64,000 nt of DNA, taken from the NCBI RefSeq assembly GCF_027595985.1, contig NC_073303.1, positions 22,307,102 to 22,371,101 on the forward strand, given 5' to 3'. The notes under the pieces were generated by a model. The model was not told the DNA's origin, made no database searches, and was given only the letters and a program-made list of their open reading frames with translations. Source of the DNA: Sorex araneus (taxonomy: Eukaryota; Chordata; Mammalia; Eulipotyphla; Soricidae). Position 1 is the stretch's first letter; each line of letters opens with the position of its first letter. Position numbers and translations under genes: made by a program. Shown one piece after another: positions 59,301-64,000 of the stretch.

Positions 59301-59527
59301 CGCCGCTCCTCGGCCCGCGCCTCCAGCTGCGCGCTGGCGAACGTCAGCTCCTCGGGGGCCTCGTCGTCCGCGTCGTCCTCGTCGCCCTCCGGGGGCTCGG
59401 CGGCCGCGCCGCTGCTGGGCTGCCCGAGCAGCACGCCGTGCTCCGCCTCCTCCTCCGACGCGGGCTGGTCCTCGTCCACCATCGCCGACGCCCGGGCGCG
59501 GGACGCGCGCGGCCGGAGCTGCACCAT
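56244..59527 (-). CDS. NOL7: NOL7, nucleolar protein 7, complete eight-exon coding region
   Basis: NOL7 is a small basic protein of the nucleolus, linked in the literature to early pre-rRNA processing and to growth suppression. The eight exons join in frame to 252 codons, close to the 257 I remember for human. The N-terminus is [20 protein letters not shown], followed by an acidic segment ([14 protein letters not shown]), a basic coiled stretch ([17 protein letters not shown]), the conserved [20 protein letters not shown] and [11 protein letters not shown] region, and a basic C-terminus ([14 protein letters not shown]). The start is the first ATG in a CpG island, in good context (gccATGG). 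The second in-frame ATG is codon 16. The gene converges on RANBP9. No frame break is seen. Confidence 0.95.
56456..56533 (-). CDS. NOL7: NOL7 exon 7
   Basis: A 78-nt exon, acceptor 'cttttctag', donor 'gtaagg'. It encodes [20 protein letters not shown] and LNNTW, matching the human NKFLSLANKRLPVK region closely. Confidence 0.94.
56612..56733 (-). CDS. NOL7: NOL7 exon 6 (conserved core)
   Basis: A 122-nt exon, acceptor 'gttcaccag', donor 'gtaatt'. It encodes [30 protein letters not shown] and [10 protein letters not shown], the most conserved NOL7 segment. Confidence 0.94.
56795..57000 (-). mobile_element. SINE, diverged, in NOL7 intron 5
   Basis: Reverse strand: cacgatgctcagggcaatac, gggatccagcctgggtcagg and actatttccccagcccc. 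Confidence 0.55.
57255..57336 (-). CDS. NOL7: NOL7 exon 5
   Basis: An 82-nt exon, acceptor 'ttttttctag', donor 'gtaagt'. It encodes [17 protein letters not shown] and AKVQKVQAV with split codons at both ends: a Lys-rich, poorly conserved linker. Confidence 0.9.
57559..57590 (-). CDS. NOL7: NOL7 exon 4, 32-nt microexon
   Basis: A 32-nt exon encoding [10 protein letters not shown] between acceptor 'tttgctag' and donor 'gtatgt'. The human protein has IKKSPGKVKE at this point, so this short exon is well supported by position and phase. Confidence 0.9.
58230..58288 (-). CDS. NOL7: NOL7 exon 3
   Basis: A 59-nt exon encoding [19 protein letters not shown] plus two bases of a split codon. The donor is 'gtaagt', a good match. 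The acceptor 'gccttaaaag' is purine-rich and weak, but the frame and protein continuity from exon 2 ([10 protein letters not shown]) support it. Confidence 0.9.
58354..58440 (+). mobile_element. SINE head fragment in NOL7 intron 2
   Basis: Forward: ggggctggagcgacagtcca and gtaagatgcgtgccttacac. Confidence 0.6.
59133..59193 (-). CDS. NOL7: NOL7 exon 2
   Basis: A 61-nt exon, acceptor 'cttcctcccag', donor 'gtgagg'. It encodes the basic stretch [20 protein letters not shown]. The split Arg codon with exon 1 is intact. Confidence 0.94.
59280..59527 (-). CDS. NOL7: NOL7 exon 1 (coding part)
   Basis: A 248-nt coding part from ATG (59527-59525) to donor 'AG|gtgcgg'. It encodes [20 protein letters not shown], a Glu/Asp-rich region and ERRVRETAR, and lies in the CpG island. 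The acidic run appears a few residues shorter than the human one I remember. Confidence 0.93.
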
Positions 59528-59734
59528 GGCCCACGCGCAGCGGCGGCCCCGCGTGACCTCTGACTCGGAAGCGGCTCGCCTGCCGAGGAGGAGGGCGGGC
59601 GACGCGCGCAGAGCAAGCGCCGGGGCCTTTGTCGCCCCCTGCAGGCCTGGAGGTTCACTGAACTGCGGGCGGGGCGGGGGGTGGGGCCCCGAGCGGGCCC
59701 AGGGCCGGCAGGGGAGCCAGCGCGTTTCAGGAAA

Positions 59735-59790
59735 GGGCGTGGTCAGAGGGGGAAATGGGCGTGGCTGAGGGGGAAAGTGGGCGGGGAGTG
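59735..59790 (+). repeat. 22-bp tandem repeat of GC/GT boxes upstream of NOL7
   Basis: Two full 22-bp copies (59735-59756 and 59757-59778) and a partial third (from 59779), each beginning GGGCGTGG or GGGCGGGG and followed by a GAGGGGGAAA motif. Each copy contains a KLF/SP1-type box, about 210-260 bp upstream of the NOL7 ATG. Confidence 0.7.
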
Positions 59791-59829
59791 TCTGAGTCTC
59801 CCTCTCGCTGGCGAATCAGGGCGCCAGTG

Positions 59830-60880
59830 GCCGTGACGGGGCGGGGCTCAGCTGTGCAGCTGGTGCAGCCGCCGGAATTGCTGGAAGAGGGCACGTTTCT
59901 GTCCGTTTATGCAACAGAATCATCTGGGGTGGCTCCAGTTCACCAGTGTTTGTCGAATGGAGGGGATGCGCACCGGCGACAGAACTTTGGTGACTTTCAG
60001 TTCAGCTGTCACCAAGGGGATACTTGCCCGGCTAGTCCCTAGGGTCCAGCGTGCACTCTGACCACCTCCATCTCCATCTCCCCAGTGGCGTTCCCACCCC
60101 GCATACATCTCCCACTGCTGCTGCTCCTTTGTCTCCGCCTTGCAAATGGCACGCCAGAACCGCTGCAGTTTGCAATGCCAAGTGTGGGGGATGGGAAGGG
60201 CTACGAGGAAACACCCCTTTCTTATGGAATGCACCCCGGTGTTGATTAGATTTGTGTGGATCTCAAACCCACCCACCCCCACCCCCGCTCGCCATTCCCA
60301 CTGCTGCTTCCACTCCTGCAGGTGTCTTCCTGCTGAGCAAAACTTCCCCTTTTCACACCCCCTTTCCTCATTTTCCCTTGCTGTAGGCTCTCCTTCTGTT
60401 TGATAACATTTGTTTGTCCTTGCTCTTCCCCGCAGGGAATTTAGGTTTATTGAGCTGCACTCATAACAGTGCTCCCAAGGCACACCCAATTCCATCAGGC
60501 ACTCCTAATCCTATATTGCTTTTCTCTATCCTTTATGTCCTTTACACGGTTTAGCAAACATCCTTTTTGTATAGGCACAGAAAGACAGTTACTGCTATGC
60601 GTTTGTAACTTGGGAGTTAATTGACTCGGAATAATGTTCACTCCTGGGTATCCATCATATTCACTTGACTTAAGTCTCAGTGGCTCTTACTTCCTAACAC
60701 CCCCAAAAGGAGAGTCCTGGCGAGGGAGTGGGATGGACCCGGGGCAAGCTGTAAGCTACCCTGGCATCGAAAAGGGACGGCATCTCTAAGCACTGTAGGA
60801 AGTATAATAAAAGCATGGTCATGGAACAAACTGTCATGACCCCAAAAGAAATAACTGAATAAGGGCCCTACTAGGGTTAG
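59830..60880. other. Upstream flank of NOL7, no gene recognised
   Basis: Unique-looking DNA with a C-rich tract near 60270-60290. No exon of a neighbouring gene (SIRT5 in the human order) could be identified. Confidence 0.4.
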
Positions 60881-60887
60881 GAAAGAC

Positions 60888-60919
<32 letters not shown>

Positions 60920-61460
60920 CGTATATATATATGTATATATATATAGCAAGATGTCCACAGTAAAAGCTACCCTTTAAGCTTAACCTATCTCTTACTGTGT
61001 TCATACAAAATGACAAAAATATTAAAAGTAAATTTAATATGATTGTTTAAATGGATTACTAGCTAAAAAAAAAGGAGAAAGCAATGTGCCCTTAGATGGA
61101 ATCCCACCCTTGAGTGGATCTCCTAGTAATCTAGAGTGCTGAACCCCCAGATGAGATTTTTGTCCTGGAGTTAATCTCCTAGAAGAATTTCCCCTGAAGG
61201 AGGGGCTTTTACAACTATTTATTATTATGATAATGTTCAATCCCACCTGTGTGTACCTCCACTCTTCACGATTTCTATACAACTAACACTGTGAGACTTG
61301 AATAAACGCAACCAGCCTGTGGCCCCGTTCCTTGTTCCTTCATTCATCCATCCATCGCTGTTGGCTGGCCAGGGGGACTGAACACACCCACACTTTGAAC
61401 TCACACCTGCTATTCTCCGTATTCTGCACCACAATCGGTGGCTAAACCGTGCTGCAGTCT
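60630..61460 (+). mobile_element. Possible old solo LTR (uncertain)
   Basis: The end of this stretch looks like an LTR R-U5: 'gagacttgaataaacgc' followed by 'ccccgttccttgttcc'. There is a second AATAAA-like signal at 60810. No matching ends, primer site or target duplication could be fixed, and no viral reading frames are present. The limits are guesses. Confidence 0.25.
60886..60945. repeat. AT-rich palindromic repeat (TA)n
   Basis: About 60 bp of TA units with symmetric C/G interruptions around 'tatacgtata' (centre near 60920), able to form a hairpin or cruciform. Confidence 0.9.
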
Positions 61461-61695
61461 CCAGGGAAAGACCCCTGTTGCAGTCATCATTTTATATCTT
61501 GCATCAGTTAATTATTATTTTCTTAGGTCTCAGTGGTGGTCAGTAAATATTGCACTGAGTAATCCTCCCTCACACACATTTTGATGTTTTGGGTTCCAGG
61601 GATCTGACCTGGGGCTCTACACGTGCCCCACACTCGCTGCTTCACAGAACTACACTCGCTCTCACATTGTATTTTGTATTTCTAATTCTACTTTC

Positions 61696-61950
61696 TGGGA
61701 CTGGAGCGATAGCACAGCAGGTAGGGCATTTGCCTTGCATGTGGCCGACCCAGGTTCGATTCCTCTGTCCCTCTCGGAGAACCCAGCAAGCTACCAAAGG
61801 CATCCTGCCTGAACGGCAGAGCCTGGCAAGCTATCCGTGGTGCATTTGATATGCCCAAAACAGTAACAACAAGTCTCACAATGGAGACGTTACCGGTGCC
61901 CGCTCGAGCAAATCGATGAACAACGGGACAACAGTGCTATAGTGCTACAA
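61696..61950 (+). mobile_element. SINE type II, full length
   Basis: Forward: gggactggagcgatagcac to gacaacagtgctatagtgc; the cleanest forward type II copy in the window. It ends in a short repeat, not an A tail. Confidence 0.9.
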
Positions 61951-62264
61951 TTCTCCTTTCTATCTTCTCTGATTTACAATCCACTGCTAATTTATGGACA
62001 ATGAAATAAAGGATGAGGAAACACAGAAACTAAATATGCTACTGGAGCCAAAGGTGCAGATGGGAGGAATTGCCCAGAACGGTCTGAGCTATCTGGACCT
62101 TGGTCAGAGAAGAATTGCAAAATGAAAATAAAATCAGACTGAGATAGTGCTGACTTTCATCACTGCAAACATGGGAGAAACGTGCATGGTTAAACCTCCA
62201 GATGCCTCCCTCCCAACAAACCTATTGAAAGTGAAGAATATTTTACATCCCAAAGTTTACCTCC

Positions 62265-62440
62265 AGGTCTTTGGTGCTGTTCTGAGGTCACAACCAGCAG
62301 TGCTCAGAGCTTGCTTCTGGCTTTGCACTCAGGGATCACTCCTGAAAGCTCAGGGGGATCATTTGGGGTGCCGGGAACTGAACCCAGGCTGGCTACATTG
62401 CAAGACAAGAGCCCTGTCTGCTGAACTATCGCTCCAGCCC
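62265..62440 (-). mobile_element. SINE type I
   Basis: Reverse strand: gaggtcacaaccagcagtgc, gggaactgaacccaggctgg and actatcgctccagcccg. Confidence 0.8.
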
Positions 62441-62495
62441 GAGCTCTCACTTCAGTGGAATCTTTATCACAACAAGTCACTTGTTCTCAGCAACC

Positions 62496-62576
62496 ACTAG
62501 GAGTGAACCATGAGCACAGAACCAGGAGTAAGCCCTGAGCACTGCTGGGTGAGGCCCCTCCCCAAACAAACAAAAA
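62496..62576 (+). mobile_element. SINE type I 3' part
   Basis: Forward: accaggagtaagccctgagc and actgctgggtgaggcccc, with a CAAA tail. Confidence 0.6.
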
Positions 62577-63047
62577 AATCTTTGTGATTTATTAAGAGAT
62601 GTGACTTGTACACATGGCCCAAAATTTGCGTGTCTTCTCTATTTCTTTAAAAAAAAAAAAGAGTGGGACCAAGGAGATACATCCCCAGGTTCCATCCCAG
62701 GCCTCTCACATCACTTAGCAGCAACACGTTTGGATTTCAGCAGTGAATCAGGCAGTTCTTAGATCTTCCAGTATTCAGCTTGTTCTCCACAAGATGGTTA
62801 TTCCTCTGGGGCCCAAGTATATCTTCCTTCCCTGGAACAGTTATGAAGCTGTTTCACTCTCATGAGGAGCCAGGGCTTCTGGGAGGGTTGTGCCGCAGGG
62901 CCCCTGGAAATGAAACCTGGAACAGAAGCACCATACAGCTGAGTTCCGAGCACAGTGAATGTATTGCTTCAGCAAGACACACATGTCTTAGTTACGCCAG
63001 AGGAAATCCAAACCCACAAATGTGGTGTTATTAATATTTTTGTCTAG

Positions 63048-63235
63048 CTTCAGGGTTGGGAACCTTTATTTTTTTTTAATGCCAGGAGCCATCTGGACAT
63101 CATTCATGGGCTATAAATTACAGGCAGCTGAGCTGCAGGCAGCTGATGAGAAACACTACTCGTCTGTCCGTCACACACCAAACAATTTTGGCCGATGGGC
63201 CGGATGCTTCCACCTCTGCTTGTGTCCGACAACTC
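63048..63235 (+). mobile_element. Possible hAT-type DNA transposon remnant
   Basis: Starts 'cagggttgggaacctttatt', like the end of mammalian hAT (Charlie/MER-type) elements. It continues 'atgccaggagccatctggac' and later 'gatgggccggatgcttcc'. The other terminal repeat is not intact. Confidence 0.4.
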
Positions 63236-63429
63236 AAGATATGGCTACTACACCATGAATTGGCCATTACGGAAGGGATCTTACAAAAGCAACTGCCTGG
63301 AATTTAGGTGCTAGACATTAGAACTTAATTTTAAGGGATGAAGGGAGACAGAACCATCAAGTATATTTTGTGATTGTATAGACAAACTCAGGATTGGAAT
63401 TCGAAGTTTTAAAAAAAAGTCTATATACT

Positions 63430-63505
63430 ACCAGGGGAGATTCCTGAGTGCAGAGCCAGGAGTAACCCCTGTGCATCACCAGGTGTGACCCAAAAAGAAA
63501 AAATA
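63430..63505 (+). mobile_element. SINE type I 3' part
   Basis: Forward: gattcctgagtgcagagcca and atcaccaggtgtgacccaa, with an A-rich tail. Confidence 0.75.
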
Positions 63506-64000
63506 TATATATACTAAAGATAGGAGAAAATGAAGGTCATCTATCATTCAGGCCATAAGGAGACTTGCTGAATCTAAAACCATGCTGAATCTCAAATTAC
63601 CTTGTCAGAATGTAGGGAGGGGAAGATCAAAGAGAAAAGAGGGAAAAGAGAAATCCCTGATTTCTTCCTGGTGATTATAATCCCTGGAGGACTTCCCTCA
63701 GAGCCCACAGACTCTGCCACGCCCCCAAAACTCCATGCTCAATCCCAGGCCCACCCTTCTCCACGTTACCGAGCAAACTGTTCCTCTCACCCATCTCAAA
63801 CCTTCCATTAGTGCCTTCGCCCAGCATGGGAAAATGTGCCAAGAAAGGAACATCTGAAATGTCTGTAGATCCGAGAAAAGAAACAGGTTCTACAGAGGGG
63901 ACCCGCACGGACATTCACTCCTACTTTCGATCAGTGATACAAAGTCAAGGCCGCCATGCAGAGAGACAGTGATACAACCAAGTTCACTTCACACCCGGAG

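Larger units (their letters stand above)
59000..59800 (-). promoter_or_regulatory. CpG island and promoter of NOL7
   Basis: CpG-dense sequence covers NOL7 exons 1-2 and reaches about 270 bp upstream of the ATG. No TATA box is visible. Upstream there is an ETS-like 'cggaagcgg' at 59570-59578 and a run of three GC/GT boxes from 59735. The start site is expected shortly upstream of 59527 but cannot be fixed from sequence alone. Confidence 0.7.

Noticed and set aside
58602-59534. 310-codon - strand frame overlapping NOL7 exons
   Set aside because: It is an alternative frame through the CpG island and NOL7 exons 1-2. The real frame is fixed by the NOL7 protein and splice sites.
58893-59768. 291-codon + strand frame antisense to NOL7
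   Set aside because: Arg/Ala/Ser-rich translation of the CpG island opposite NOL7 exon 1, with no recognised domain.
59830-64000. SIRT5 3' exons, expected next in the human order
   Set aside because: No stretch on the - strand reads like the SIRT5 C-terminus; this part seems to be flank or distal 3' sequence.

Overview
This is mammalian nuclear DNA, most likely from a shrew (Soricidae, probably Sorex). The organism call rests on the very high density of one tRNA-headed SINE type that I associate with shrew genomes: roughly 55 copies or fragments, on both strands and of many ages. LINE-1 tails, MIR remnants and dinucleotide repeats support a placental mammal. There are no bacterial, phage or CRISPR features and no operons.

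Two protein-coding genes are present, tail to tail. RANBP9 (RanBPM) lies on the + strand. Twelve coding exons can be placed between 18470 and 54695. They encode the second half of the SPRY domain, then LisH, CTLH, the Ser-rich linker, the CRA region and the natural stop. By the usual 14-exon structure these are exons 3-14; exons 1 and 2 were not found and should lie 5' of the window, so bases 1-18469 are intron 2. RANBP9 is a scaffold of the CTLH (GID-like) ubiquitin-ligase complex. NOL7, a small nucleolar protein gene, lies on the - strand with all eight coding exons (59527 down to 56244, 252 codons) and a CpG-island promoter. The RANBP9 and NOL7 poly(A) signals are only about 660 bp apart. 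The same convergent order is found at human 6p23.

Layout: 1-18469, RANBP9 intron 2 with dense SINEs, a LINE-1 3' end, microsatellites and a broken piece of an alpha-1A adrenergic receptor gene (6597-7017). 18470-54695, the RANBP9 exons. Intron 5 (25116-33407) holds an unusual CpG-dense block followed by a SINE-derived GC-rich minisatellite (31745-32800). 54696-55525, RANBP9 3' UTR. 56148-59527, NOL7. 59528-59800, NOL7 promoter. 59800-64000, NOL7 upstream flank with SINEs, a possible old LTR and a possible hAT transposon remnant; no exon was recognised there.

Two related SINE forms can be told apart. Type I has a tRNA-like head, a body rich in 'CCTGAGCACC' and 'GTGTGACCC', and an A-rich tail. 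Type II has the same head but a different body containing 'GGAGACGTTACTGG', ending in short GACAGTG or AGTGCTAC repeats with no A tail. Most open reading frames in the window, including peptides with motifs such as GSHLAMHRGYSW, are translations of these SINEs. I see no undescribed biological system. The most interesting items are the receptor pseudogene, a SINE insertion inverted in the manner of twin priming, and the intronic CpG and minisatellite block.
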